In this document: one piece after another, positions 27,170-36,246 of the stretch
How positions within the stretch are numbered: the stretch's first letter is position 1
Layout of the letters: the number at the start of each line of letters is the position of its first letter
Origin: Pelolinea sp.
Lineage (GTDB): Bacteria > Chloroflexota > Anaerolineae > Anaerolineales > Anaerolineaceae
Assembly (NCBI GenBank): GCA_012797975.1
Contig: JAAZOD010000026.1
Location: 115,000 to 178,999, forward strand
Reading direction: 5' to 3'
Length of the DNA stretch: 64,000 nucleotides
Position numbers and translations under genes: made by a program
The notes under the pieces: model-generated
Seen by the model: only the letters and a program-made list of their open reading frames with translations
What the model was told of the DNA's origin: nothing
Database searches by the model: none

Positions 27170-29763
27170 TCATTCCTTTGTTGCACAAATTGATAGATGC
27201 TGTTGCTGATGGAAAGTGCCTGTGCGGCATCTGTATTTTCAAGAACGATCACTACCACGATCGTTCTTTTATTTTGTTCACCCGGCAGTGTGCCTTGGAT
27301 CATCCATTGGTAGATGCCGTTCTCGTCTTCCGAAAAGCCGCTGTATTCCCAGGAACCGTCATTTACTTTCAAAAGGTTGTTGACCAAGAAGTCCAAATAT
27401 TCCTGGGTAATTGGTTGTATTTCTTGATCGGTGCCGGTGTCAGCGCCCTGCACCTTTGCGGGATCAAGGATGAGGGAGAGATTGGTGGTCTGCCCTGAAT
27501 TGCTGATCAATGCACATGCCCTGGCAATCATTAATGGGGAGGTGCGTATTTGATCGTTGCCAACCACGTAATCGGTGGAATAAGGAAGATCTGACTTGAA
27601 GATCGTTTCTGAAAGGGGCAGCCCGATGGAAGGAGTGGAAAATAATCCGAAATCGGTCAGTTTCTGCTTGATTTGTTCTTGGCTTAAATTTCCGACCAGT
27701 GAGAAGAGGGCAGTTTGGCAGCCAGTTTTCAAGGCGGTATCCATGCTGGTTTCAGCAGAGGTGGTTTGCAAACAGGGGCTTGCTGCATTCTCGCCCCGCA
27801 TTAAAACGTTGATGTCCATTGAAGAAAAATCCTGCCATTGGTCTTCGTCGAGCAGGAATGGAATCAAAATACTGCCAGCCGGATAGGAACCCTGCATAAC
27901 CCGGTTAAAGAATGGCGCATTGTCCGCCTGGTTCCAGACCGACCAGTATTCATCCAAAGCATTTGCATCATAACCGGGCTGCGAAGAACTTGCCAATATT
28001 TCTCCACTCTCGGCATCCAGCACGATTCCAGCTCCTTGAAAATTAGCCATCAGCACATCCAGTTTGCTTTGAATATCCAGATCGATGGTGAGCCGTACGT
28101 CCACACCTTTGGGAGGTTGGTCATAGATGAGGTGCGTGAACCAGATATAGGCTGATGGATACCCTTGAAGTCCACGCAAATAGGAATTCAAATATTCTTC
28201 GATCCCTGAGTGCCCATATCGCGAATGGCTGAATCCAATGGTCGTGGAAAGCGGTGGATACGGATAATACCGGTAAAACGACCCCACTTCTCCTTCAGTG
28301 ACCGCCAACGGAGAGTAATCACGGTCATAGATCGTGCCGCGCTCCACGAACTGATCCGCATAGATCAATCGTGGGTTATCCGATCGGTTCTGAAGTCCAT
28401 CCGATTTCACATAGCTCCACCAGAAAAGGGTGCCTTCGATCAGTAAAAAGATGATCAGAAAGATGGAACCCAGTACACGCAAGGGTTTTCTGATCAGATC
28501 CTTTTGAGCTGCTTTCTCCCTGACTTTTTTCTCGGGCAGGTCCATGCAGAAGAGCATGGAAATGGCTAAAAATGCGGAAACATAAGAAGAACCACCGTAT
28601 GAAACAAAGGGCAAAGTCACGCCTGTGATGGGCAGCAGACGTATATTTCCACCGATGATCAGGATGGCTTGAGTGACTAAATAAGTGGTAACACCGGCAG
28701 CAATATAGCGCTGAAAAGGAGCGACTGCGCTGCGGGCGATTCTATATCCGCGTACCAGCAACAAGGCCAGGCAGAACATGAAACAGGTTGTGCCGACCAA
28801 ACCGGTTTCTTCTGCTATGGCGGTGAAGATGAAATCGGAATGAGCTAACGGCACGACATTGGGGAAACCCAATCCGGGCCCTGTGCCGAACACGCCGCCT
28901 GCGGCAATGGCAAGGATGGATTGGACAAGCTGATAGGCGCCACCGCTGGGATCTTGCCAGGAGGAAAGCCAACCTGAAATGCGTGTTGAGAAAATATCAA
29001 AGAAATGGTACCCGAGTATGCCAAAGCAGAGAAATGCGAGGACTATGGATCCGAAAACGCGTTTTTGCCCCGTGTAGAAAAAGAGAAAGGTAGCATAAAT
29101 AATGACAAAAATGAGCGTTGTTCCAAAATCATTCTGGAACACAAGAATTCCACAAATGAGCAGAAATATCAGCAGGGTAGGAAGTATTCTTTTAAATGTA
29201 TGGGGCCCATCCTTCTCGGCTGTGAAGTGCGCGGAAAGGTAAATGATAAAGAACAACTTCAAAAATTCGGAAGGTTGAATGTTGATGCCCAGAATGCGCA
29301 ACCACAGGGTTGGTCCGCTGCCGCCAGGAAATATTCCCCAGAAGATGGTAGCGATCAGCAAACCCAGCCAGATCAATAAGGCCGGACGATTGTATTTCTG
29401 CAGCAACTGCATGATGGATTGTTTTCTGGTTACCAAGTACCAGGTCAGACATAAACTTGTTGCGATCCAAACCGTCTGACGCAGTCCATACCCGGTACCC
29501 AGGCGGAAAATGGTCAGCAATCCCCAACCGCTGAATAGATAGATCACGGGCAGCAGAAAAGGATCGGTATTCCTGCCGCATTTTTCAAGGGTACGCTGTA
29601 GAAAGAAAAACCCTGTTGAGATGATAACCAAACCGATCCAATGATGCCAGCGTGGATCAACCTGCCAGGAACGATATTTTACAACCGGTGAAAGTGTTAG
29701 AATGACAGCGAAAAGAAACAGGAAAAGCGCCGCCAACCCCATCAGGTGCTTTTGATTTTGCAT
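27166..29763 (-). CDS. SEDS glycosyltransferase (FtsW/RodA) fused to a degenerate transpeptidase-like domain
   Basis: An 865-residue fusion. Residues 1-400 are a complete SEDS peptidoglycan polymerase with about ten membrane helices, FQNDFGTTL (catalytic Asp loop), AIAEETGLVG and PITGVTLPFVSYGGSS. A further membrane helix leads to a PbpA-type domain with RGTIYDRDYSPLA and TIDLDIQSKLD. The transpeptidase motifs are lost: SxxK has become SILI (PAGSILIPF), the SxN region reads KTGCQTALF, and KTG is replaced by IQGTLPG. The polymerase is likely active and the second half non-catalytic, perhaps allosteric. ATG 29763 is used because aaggagaaag precedes it; the earlier ATG 29781 overlaps that site. 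Confidence 0.88.
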   Translation of the reverse strand: MQNQKHLMGLAALFLFLFAVILTLSPVVKYRSWQVDPRWHHWIGLVIISTGFFFLQRTLEKCGRNTDPFLLPVIYLFSGWGLLTIFRLGTGYGLRQTVWIATSLCLTWYLVTRKQSIMQLLQKYNRPALLIWLGLLIATIFWGIFPGGSGPTLWLRILGINIQPSEFLKLFFIIYLSAHFTAEKDGPHTFKRILPTLLIFLLICGILVFQNDFGTTLIFVIIYATFLFFYTGQKRVFGSIVLAFLCFGILGYHFFDIFSTRISGWLSSWQDPSGGAYQLVQSILAIAAGGVFGTGPGLGFPNVVPLAHSDFIFTAIAEETGLVGTTCFMFCLALLLVRGYRIARSAVAPFQRYIAAGVTTYLVTQAILIIGGNIRLLPITGVTLPFVSYGGSSYVSAFLAISMLFCMDLPEKKVREKAAQKDLIRKPLRVLGSIFLIIFLLIEGTLFWWSYVKSDGLQNRSDNPRLIYADQFVERGTIYDRDYSPLAVTEGEVGSFYRYYPYPPLSTTIGFSHSRYGHSGIEEYLNSYLRGLQGYPSAYIWFTHLIYDQPPKGVDVRLTIDLDIQSKLDVLMANFQGAGIVLDAESGEILASSSQPGYDANALDEYWSVWNQADNAPFFNRVMQGSYPAGSILIPFLLDEDQWQDFSSMDINVLMRGENAASPCLQTTSAETSMDTALKTGCQTALFSLVGNLSQEQIKQKLTDFGLFSTPSIGLPLSETIFKSDLPYSTDYVVGNDQIRTSPLMIARACALISNSGQTTNLSLILDPAKVQGADTGTDQEIQPITQEYLDFLVNNLLKVNDGSWEYSGFSEDENGIYQWMIQGTLPGEQNKRTIVVVIVLENTDAAQALSISNSIYQFVQQRND

Positions 29764-29806
29764 AAATTCTTTCTCCTTCATCAGAAGGGGTCGTTAAGTT
29801 GTTCCT

Positions 29807-30661
29807 TTAATCAAACAGGATCTTAAGATTATCCCGAGTTTCTTTGGGAATTCGACTTTTTTCGGTAAGTACTGCATTTTTCAATGAATCCCAACAATCG
29901 CAATGGGAAACAGGGGGCAGACTCTCGACCAAATTCAGGATGGCTTTCTCTGCATTCAACGTGTTATTCTTGGAAACTTTAAGCACCATCTCAACCGTGA
30001 CCGGTTTTTCATTGACGTGCCAGACGTCGTAATCGGTCACATGGGCCATGGTGACGTAACACATGCCCGCTTCGCGAGCCAGGAAAGCTTCCGGGCAGGC
30101 AGTCATGCCGATGATCGACATTCCCCATTCGCGGAAAAGGTTCGATTCAGCTTTTGTGGAAAAACGTGGGCCTTCAATGGTGATATAGGTACCGCAATCG
30201 TGGACGGTGGTGCCGGTTTTTTTTACAGCTTCCAGAACATTCTTGCGCAGGTCACCGCAATAGGGTTCTGCGCTGCCAATATGGGCAACCATTCCGTTGC
30301 CAAAGAAGGAATATTTGCGCGATTTCGTGAAGTCGAACAATTGGTTGGGAATCACGAAGTGCCCCGGTTCGTAATCTTCGCGCAATGATCCACAAGCAGA
30401 GATGCTGATAACCCGCCTTGCACCGACCTTTTTCAATGCAAAGATGTTTGCACGATAGTTGACTTCGGTGGGTGTATAAACATGACCGAAGCCATGGCGC
30501 GCAAGAAAAGCGATCGGCTTGCCATGCAAAGTGCCCATCACAATGGGTGAAGATGGTTTTCCGAAGGGAGTATCGATTTCAAGGGTTTGAATGTCTTTTA
30601 AAGCGGGGAATTGGTATATGCCGGACCCCCCGATCACTGCCAAGAATGGTGTTTTGTCCAT
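29807..30661 (-). CDS. mtnP: S-methyl-5'-thioadenosine phosphorylase
   Basis: A 284-residue NP-I family enzyme. The signature blocks are VIGGSGIYQFP, the phosphate-site FLARHGFGHVYTPTEVNYRA, ISACGSL, TYITIEGPRFSTKAES and GMTACPEAFLAREAGMCY. It phosphorolyses MTA, a by-product of polyamine synthesis, to adenine and methylthioribose-1-phosphate. Ribosome-binding site aaggag. It is the middle gene of a three-gene minus-strand unit, 26 nt before the frame of the SEDS fusion and 15 nt after a small membrane protein; the functional link is not obvious. Confidence 0.93.
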   Translation of the reverse strand: MDKTPFLAVIGGSGIYQFPALKDIQTLEIDTPFGKPSSPIVMGTLHGKPIAFLARHGFGHVYTPTEVNYRANIFALKKVGARRVISISACGSLREDYEPGHFVIPNQLFDFTKSRKYSFFGNGMVAHIGSAEPYCGDLRKNVLEAVKKTGTTVHDCGTYITIEGPRFSTKAESNLFREWGMSIIGMTACPEAFLAREAGMCYVTMAHVTDYDVWHVNEKPVTVEMVLKVSKNNTLNAEKAILNLVESLPPVSHCDCWDSLKNAVLTEKSRIPKETRDNLKILFD

Positions 30662-30675
30662 TGTTTTTCTCCTTA

Positions 30676-30828
30676 TTATTTCGACGAAGATTGGGTCTTC
30701 TTTTTGTTGGTTTTCTTTTCACCATACAGGTCTTTCCAAAGGATGGAAAGCGCCAAAATGGAAAATGCCAACAGAGCCACGGCCATGAGCCCCCGTAAGA
30801 ATAAAACCAGTACACCACTGAATTCCAT
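30676..30828 (-). CDS. Small single-pass membrane protein
   Basis: A 50-residue protein. One hydrophobic helix (VLVLFLRGLMAVALLAFSIL) is followed by a Lys/Ser-rich tail (EKKTNKKKTQSSSK). The open frame extends to 30867, but ggagg lies 7 nt before ATG 30828. It leads the mtnP-SEDS operon. No family is recognised; a regulator or accessory subunit of a membrane protein is possible. Confidence 0.6.
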   Translation of the reverse strand: MEFSGVLVLFLRGLMAVALLAFSILALSILWKDLYGEKKTNKKKTQSSSK

Positions 30829-30907
30829 GTTGTACTCCTCCAAACAATGTACTATTTTACCCGACAATTATCCTTTTTGCTCCGACGGGTATAATGGAAT
30901 TGAACCG

Positions 30908-31318
30908 ATGAACGCGAAACAAGGATTTAGAGAAATTGATCATACTGCCGATGCTGCCCTGCGGATTTGGGGGGAGACATTGCCCCTATTGTTCCAACAG
31001 GCAGCTCTCGGCCTGTATGCGTTGGCAGGAGTTCGAACCCAGGCCGGTGAGGTCGGTTCGCAGTTCATCCACTTGCAAGGGAAAGATGCAGAATCCCTGC
31101 TGGTGAATTTTCTTTCAGAGCTGTTATTCATTCTGAATGAAGATAAAATCCTCTGTCAAATCGATCGGCTGGAAATTCATGAAAATTCTTTGACAGGAAA
31201 ATTGAAACAGGAAAAAGTTTTACAGATCCAAAAAGAAATCAAAGCGGTCACTTATCATCGATTAAAGATCACGCATAATGGCAGTTATTATCAAACCGAT
31301 CTGGTTCTGGACGTATAA
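30908..31318 (+). CDS. Archease (RtcB cofactor)
   Basis: A 136-residue protein of the archease/DUF101 family. FREIDHTADAALRIWG is its defining N-terminus with the metal-binding Asp/His; LLVNFLSELLFILNEDKILC and EIKAVTYHRLKI are conserved later. Archease speeds guanylylation of RtcB and broadens nucleotide use. The frame is open to 30611 through the opposite-strand genes, so ATG 30908 was chosen from the family start. It lies 12 nt before rtcB, which supports the call strongly. The ribosome-binding site is weak. Confidence 0.9.
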   Translation: MNAKQGFREIDHTADAALRIWGETLPLLFQQAALGLYALAGVRTQAGEVGSQFIHLQGKDAESLLVNFLSELLFILNEDKILCQIDRLEIHENSLTGKLKQEKVLQIQKEIKAVTYHRLKITHNGSYYQTDLVLDV

Positions 31319-31330
31319 GGATATGCCAAT

Positions 31331-32782
31331 ATGATCAAAATGAGCGACATTCAGAAAGTATCCGATTTCGAATGGATCATCCCGTTGACCTTCCGTACCG
31401 GAATGAATAGCGATGTACTGATCATCGCGTCACGCACCATTCTGGAAAGAAGCCTGAATGACCAGGCGCTGGAGCAGGCGGTGAATGCTGCGTTCCTTCC
31501 AGGTCTGGTAGGAAAGGTGCTGGTCATGCCTGATATTCACCAAGGGTATGGATTTCCGATCGGTGGCGTGGCAGCCACGGATGCGCAAAATGGCGTGATC
31601 TCTCCCGGTGGAATTGGTTACGATATCAATTGTGGTGTTCGTCTTTTGTCTTCTCATGTGGAGTTTGGTGAAGCACGTCCGTTCGTAAAAGAACTGTTGC
31701 AAGCATTGTATGCGACCATTCCCAGTGGATTGGGGCGGGGCGGGCTGCCCAGGATGAACAGAACGCAACTGGAGAAAATTCTGGGGGAAGGGGCAGGTTG
31801 GGCAAGAAAAAATGGATATGCGGAGGAAGCAGACCTCGACTTGATCGAAGATCGCGGTCAGATCGGTGGAGCGGATCCATCCAAAGTGAGCAGCCGGGCT
31901 TTGGAAAGGGGATTGGAACAGGTTGGTTCGCTGGGCGCCGGAAACCATTTCATCGAAGTCAGTATTGTCGAAGATATCTTTGAGCCCGCCGCTGCCAGCG
32001 TGATGGGATTAACCAAAGATTGCCTGTGTTTGATGCTTCATTCCGGTTCAAGAGGGCTAGGTCACCAAATCTGTACCGACTATGTGCAGCAATTCCAGCA
32101 AATCCAAAAAAAATATGGCTTCGTGTTGCCCGACCGAGAATTGGCCTGTGCACCGTTAGCTTCACCCGAAGGAAAAGCTTATCTGGCAGCCATGCGCTGT
32201 GCGGCCAATTATGCCTTTTGTAATCGGCAGGTAATGGCGTACTTGGCAAACCAGGCATTCGAGCGGGTGCTTTTGGGAAAATGCAAGCACCCTTCTTTGC
32301 AAATGGTCTATGACCTGGCTCATAACATTGGAAAGATCGAGGAACACTCTATTGGAAAGTTCCCAAAGCAGGTTTGTGTTCACCGCAAAGGAGCCACTCG
32401 TGCGTTTGGTCCGGGAGAAAAAGATGTGCCAGCCAAATATGCCGGGATTGGTCAACCTGTCCTCATCCCTGGCAGCATGGGTACATTTTCCTGGGTGTTG
32501 ACCGGTACCTCCAATGCCATGGTCAAGACCTTCGGCTCATCTTGTCATGGTGCTGGCAGGGTTTTCAGCCGTAAAGGTGCGCGCAAGCTGATGAAGGGGG
32601 ATCAGTTGATCCGAGAATTGCACGAAAAAGGAATTGAGGTCATGGCTGGATCCTTAGGTGGATTGGTGGAAGAAGCGCCGGAAGTATATAAAGATGTCGA
32701 TGAAGTGGTCGAATCGGTAGTGCAGGCAGGTATTGTAGAGAAAGTTGCCAAACTGCGGCCGATCGCAGTAATCAAGGGATAA
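31331..32782 (+). CDS. rtcB: RNA-splicing ligase RtcB
   Basis: A 483-residue GTP- and Mn2+-dependent RNA ligase joining 2',3'-cyclic phosphate and 5'-OH ends in RNA repair or tRNA healing. The metal/active-site blocks are present: VLVMPDIHQGYGFPIGG, GIGYDINCGVRLL with the metal-binding Cys, LGAGNHFIEV, LMLHSGSRGLGHQ, and the guanylylated His in SSCHGAGRVFSR. Length is normal. It is paired with archease as in many archaea and bacteria. No RtcR-type regulator or other repair gene is nearby. Confidence 0.95.
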   Translation: MIKMSDIQKVSDFEWIIPLTFRTGMNSDVLIIASRTILERSLNDQALEQAVNAAFLPGLVGKVLVMPDIHQGYGFPIGGVAATDAQNGVISPGGIGYDINCGVRLLSSHVEFGEARPFVKELLQALYATIPSGLGRGGLPRMNRTQLEKILGEGAGWARKNGYAEEADLDLIEDRGQIGGADPSKVSSRALERGLEQVGSLGAGNHFIEVSIVEDIFEPAAASVMGLTKDCLCLMLHSGSRGLGHQICTDYVQQFQQIQKKYGFVLPDRELACAPLASPEGKAYLAAMRCAANYAFCNRQVMAYLANQAFERVLLGKCKHPSLQMVYDLAHNIGKIEEHSIGKFPKQVCVHRKGATRAFGPGEKDVPAKYAGIGQPVLIPGSMGTFSWVLTGTSNAMVKTFGSSCHGAGRVFSRKGARKLMKGDQLIRELHEKGIEVMAGSLGGLVEEAPEVYKDVDEVVESVVQAGIVEKVAKLRPIAVIKG

Positions 32783-32788
32783 TGCTTG

Positions 32789-32818
32789 TTGACGAATCAG
32801 CCGTTTGAAAGGTATAAT
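32789..32818 (+). promoter_or_regulatory. Promoter of secG
   Basis: -35 TTGACG (32789-32794), 18-nt spacer, -10 TATAAT (32813-32818); an almost consensus sigma-70 promoter 29 nt before the secG start. Confidence 0.75.
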
Positions 32819-32846
32819 CGCTCTGTTACTTTGCAGGAGGTAAACC

Positions 32847-33071
32847 GTGGAACGTTATTTTCAAATCGCTCTCATGATCACTTCGGTCGCTTTGATTGTC
32901 AGCATTGTAGTGCAATCAAAGGGTGTCGGGCTTGGTGGTTTGACCGGTGCTGATCTTGGTTCCAATATCACCACGCGCCGCGGTCTTGAAAAAACCTTAT
33001 TCAAGATCACGATCGCACTGGCAGTGTTGTTTGTTGCACTGGTTCTTGGCACTATTGCCGTAGCAAAATAA
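32847..33071 (+). CDS. secG: Preprotein translocase subunit SecG
   Basis: A 74-residue protein with two membrane helices (IALMITSVALIVSIVVQ and ITIALAVLFVALVLGTIAV) joined by the SecG loop QSKGVGLGGLTGAD, then ITTRRGLEKTLFK. It is an auxiliary SecYEG subunit. It starts with GTG, preceded by an excellent aggaggt. It follows rtcB under its own promoter. Confidence 0.93.
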   Translation: MERYFQIALMITSVALIVSIVVQSKGVGLGGLTGADLGSNITTRRGLEKTLFKITIALAVLFVALVLGTIAVAK

Positions 33072-33148
33072 TCATTTGTTGTTATCTCAAAATGGGCTAC
33101 TCTGTCATGATTGGAGTATGCCCATTTTTATGCTAGAATTCTCTTCCG

Positions 33149-34816
33149 ATGAAAAATATTCGATGGCAGTTGATCATTATCCTGGTGACAGGATTTGTTA
33201 TTGGCATTCTGCTGATAAGCCAGCAAACCGGCTTCAATATCGTCCGTACGGTTTCCAATCGGGGAGGTACGTATACGGAGGCGTTGGTCGGCAACTTGCA
33301 GAGATTGAATCCGATTCTGGATTACTATAATTCTGCCGACCGCGATGTCGATAGCTTGCTTTTCAGCTCTCTGATCAGTTATGACGAAAACGGACAGCCG
33401 CAGCCGGAACTGGCAACGAACTGGGGCATCTCGTATGACGGTCTTTCCTATAACTTCGATCTCAATCCGAAAGCCACTTGGCATGATGGAACACCGGTTA
33501 CCAGTGCGGATATCGTTTTTACCATTGACCTTCTGCGCAGCGCGGAGTCCGTTTTGCCGGAAGACCTAAAGGCTTTCTGGAACAATGTGCAGGTCATCCC
33601 TTTGGGCGATCAAGCAATTCAGTTACGCTTAACAGAAGCATTCGCCCCCTTTATGGATTACCTTTCTTTTGGAATACTTCCCAAGCATTTGTTGGGTGAT
33701 CTTTCTTATCAGGAGATTTTGAATTCCTCGTTCAATCTTGAACCGGTCGGCAGTGGACCCTACCAATTCGAGCGATTGATCACAGAGAACGGAACCATAA
33801 AAGGCGTTGTTCTCTCAGCGAACTCGACCTATTATGGCGGAGAACCTTTGCTGAGCCAGATCGTTTTCATGTACTATGCCGATGCGTCTTCTGCCTATGC
33901 CGCTTATAGCGAAGGAACGGTGCAGGGCATCAGCAATGTATCATCGGATATACTTCCTGAGGTGTTGAGCAATCCCAATCTGTCTGTGTATTCTGCTATC
34001 AAACCGCAGGTTTCCATGGTGTTGCTAAATCTCAACAATAACAAAGTGAAATATCTGCAGGATGAGAATGTCAGAAAAGCATTGTTGCATTCCCTTGATC
34101 GCCGTCGCATGATTGATTCGGCTCTGTCAGGGCAGGGTGTTATCTCGAACGTTCCGCTCATTCCGTATAATTGGGCTTATTATGATGGAATTCAGGAATT
34201 CGATTACGATACCCAAAAAGCATCTCAATATTTTGAACAGGCGGGTTTTACTCGCAATTCCAACAGCGAAAATGCGGTTTTAGAAGATGAAGATGGTACA
34301 GCGTTGAAAATTCAGTTGGTATATCCCGATGATGCCACCCATGCTGCAGTTGCCCAGACCATTCAAACTGATTGGCAAAAAATGGGAATTCAGGTGGAGC
34401 TGGTGGCTGTATCGTATGATGTTTTGATCCTGGATTACTTGAAGCCGTTGACCTATCAGGCTGCATTGGTTGACCTGAACTTCGAACGTTCCCCCGATCC
34501 TGATCCATATCCATTTTGGGACCAATCACAGCAGAGCAACGGTCAGAATTATTCACAATGGGAAAATACCGTGATCAGCGAGTATTTGGAAGAAGCCAGA
34601 GTCTCGACCGACCAGGAAGAACGGGCGAAACTCTATCGAAACTTCCAGGTCGTTTTCCAGGATGAATTGCCGGCGTTGCCACTGTATTACCCTATCTATA
34701 ACTATGCGGTGGATGATGGTGTGAACGGGATTCGCATTGGGTCTTTCTACGATACCCCCGACCGTTTCCACTCAATTCTCCAATGGTATACAGTAGCAAA
34801 GACGGACAATCCGTAA
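33149..34816 (+). CDS. ABC transporter substrate-binding protein, family 5 (peptide/nickel type)
   Basis: A 555-residue extracytoplasmic solute-binding protein. One N-terminal hydrophobic segment (WQLIIILVTGFVIGILLI) has no lipobox Cys, so it may stay membrane-anchored. Family blocks: GGTYTEALVGNLQRLNPILD, LLFSSLISYDENGQPQPELA, ATWHDGTPVTSADIVFTIDL, NVRKALLHSLDRRRMI and GSGPYQFER. It binds oligopeptides or other small solutes. No permease or ATPase genes are adjacent, so it is an orphan here. The N-terminal anchor differs from the many lipoproteins in this window. The ligand is unknown. Confidence 0.85.
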   Translation: MKNIRWQLIIILVTGFVIGILLISQQTGFNIVRTVSNRGGTYTEALVGNLQRLNPILDYYNSADRDVDSLLFSSLISYDENGQPQPELATNWGISYDGLSYNFDLNPKATWHDGTPVTSADIVFTIDLLRSAESVLPEDLKAFWNNVQVIPLGDQAIQLRLTEAFAPFMDYLSFGILPKHLLGDLSYQEILNSSFNLEPVGSGPYQFERLITENGTIKGVVLSANSTYYGGEPLLSQIVFMYYADASSAYAAYSEGTVQGISNVSSDILPEVLSNPNLSVYSAIKPQVSMVLLNLNNNKVKYLQDENVRKALLHSLDRRRMIDSALSGQGVISNVPLIPYNWAYYDGIQEFDYDTQKASQYFEQAGFTRNSNSENAVLEDEDGTALKIQLVYPDDATHAAVAQTIQTDWQKMGIQVELVAVSYDVLILDYLKPLTYQAALVDLNFERSPDPDPYPFWDQSQQSNGQNYSQWENTVISEYLEEARVSTDQEERAKLYRNFQVVFQDELPALPLYYPIYNYAVDDGVNGIRIGSFYDTPDRFHSILQWYTVAKTDNP

Positions 34817-34830
34817 AGGGGGGATCGATT

Positions 34831-35346
34831 TTGCCAGGGAACATTGGAGAAGGAGATAACGGATTCACCAATCGATTGGATGGCAGCCGCGTACGTAAAG
34901 ACCACCCCACCATTGAATTGATCGGTGAGATCGATGAACTGACAGCGTGGATCGGCCTTTTACGTACAGAAATCTCTGATCCAGACACTGAAGAAAAACT
35001 TGCGAAGATCCAAAACCACCTTTCGATCATCATGGCTGTCATCAGTGGCTCCGGCTCTGATCTAAAGAATTATTCAACAGCGCTGTCACAGAATTTGCGG
35101 CTGGTAGAGGGATGGCTGGGCGAATTGGAAAAAACAGTGCATCTTCCGCATGCGTTCCTGGTGCCCGGCGGTGCCAGTCGAAAAGGGGTACTGGCAAACC
35201 TGGCACGCACCGTTTCACGCAGGGTGGAACGTAGAGCGGTTTCTGCATTGTTCTCTGAGAACGAACCGTATTCTTTTATCCTGGCTTATCTGAACCGCCT
35301 ATCCTCTTATTTCTATTTGCTTTGGCTGTCTTACGAACAGCAATAA
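34831..35346 (+). CDS. Cob(I)alamin adenosyltransferase, PduO type
   Basis: A 171-residue ATP:corrinoid adenosyltransferase, converting cob(I)alamin to adenosylcobalamin. The PduO signatures are EGDNGFTNRLDGSRVRKD (the TGDxGxT-type ATP loop), LIGEIDELTAWIGLLR, LARTVSRRVERRAV and AYLNRLSSYFYLLWL. The frame extends to ATG 34783 inside the previous gene. TTG 34831 is preceded by ggggggat at a good distance and fits the family N-terminus, so it is preferred but not certain. Some ATP-loop residues differ from consensus (IGEGDNGFT for TKTGDDGTT). It starts 14 nt after the stop of the solute-binding protein. Confidence 0.85.
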   Translation: MPGNIGEGDNGFTNRLDGSRVRKDHPTIELIGEIDELTAWIGLLRTEISDPDTEEKLAKIQNHLSIIMAVISGSGSDLKNYSTALSQNLRLVEGWLGELEKTVHLPHAFLVPGGASRKGVLANLARTVSRRVERRAVSALFSENEPYSFILAYLNRLSSYFYLLWLSYEQQ

Positions 35347-35385
35347 ACGCTTCGATATTCTGCGTGTCGACCTATTCCATACAAC

Positions 35386-36246
35386 TTATTCATCAAGAGG
35401 AAATTGATAGATTGGAAACGATTCCCCCAAATATTCAAAACCGAGTCGTTGATATAAATGGATGGAAGTCTGATTGTCATGTTGGGTGTTCACGGTGATC
35501 TGGCGAATCCAGGGGACGGAAAAATGCCAGAGCATGTTCCTTACCAGAGCAGCACCGATATGATGGTTGCGTTCTTCGGGCAGCACCGCCAATCGAATGA
35601 GATGAGCACGGTACATGTCAGCGCTGCTGATTTGAAAACCGACCACTTTCCCATCCAGCTCAGCAACAGTGGAATAGGCTGATTGCTCAAATGACATGGT
35701 GATGGTGTTCGAAGAAAATTTCCAGAACGAGGAAAAGGAAAGATCATCAATTTGTACAACCTTGGGTAGATCATCCAACTTCATCTTGCGGATGGAGATG
35801 TTCTTTTCTATTCCCTGTTTTGGCGGCAGTGAACCCTGCCACAGTAAAACGATCACCCGCTGTGCTTTTTTCCAGCCGTTAACCTGCAGAAGGGTTTCCA
35901 TCCAATTTTGATAACACAGAGCTGCGATCAGATCATCATGCTCGAAAGGGAACCTTTTTTGGATGGAAGAAAATAATTTTTTCCACACGTATGTGTAATT
36001 ATCTTCTTTGCGGATGCTGAAGAAACGCGCCCAGTGCAGGTGGGGGGGATCATCTGCCATGCTGAGTACGCCATTGATCTTTATACCGGTATGCAGAATC
36101 AGCGAAGACGGTTTACGTAGCCAATCGAGCGGAGTGCGCCAATCCAGATGGGCATGAGTTCTGTTTTGCCCCTTGAGAAAATCATTCAATGCTTGAGAAT
36201 TATTAAACTCATCAAGCGTGCTGACCGATTCGGAAATGGCCGTCAT
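35386..36246 (-). CDS. GNAT family N-acetyltransferase with N-terminal extension
   Basis: A 286-residue protein. The C-terminal GNAT domain (about 150-286) has SISIRKMKLDDLPKVVQIDD-like entry (here ISIRKMKLDDLPKVVQ), the acetyl-CoA loop RLAVLPEERNHHIGAALVRN and SIHLYQRLGFEYLGESFPIY. The N-terminal 150 residues look like a second, degenerate GNAT fold (ADDPPHLHWARFFSIRKED). It overlaps the start of this frame with the stop of the XRE gene by 4 bp (ATGA), so the two are translationally coupled. The substrate is unknown. Confidence 0.78.
   Translation of the reverse strand: MTAISESVSTLDEFNNSQALNDFLKGQNRTHAHLDWRTPLDWLRKPSSLILHTGIKINGVLSMADDPPHLHWARFFSIRKEDNYTYVWKKLFSSIQKRFPFEHDDLIAALCYQNWMETLLQVNGWKKAQRVIVLLWQGSLPPKQGIEKNISIRKMKLDDLPKVVQIDDLSFSSFWKFSSNTITMSFEQSAYSTVAELDGKVVGFQISSADMYRAHLIRLAVLPEERNHHIGAALVRNMLWHFSVPWIRQITVNTQHDNQTSIHLYQRLGFEYLGESFPIYQFPLDE

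Noticed and set aside
33076..33330. 84-residue plus-strand frame before and into the family 5 binding protein
   Set aside because: Overlaps the real start in another frame and lacks a ribosome-binding site.
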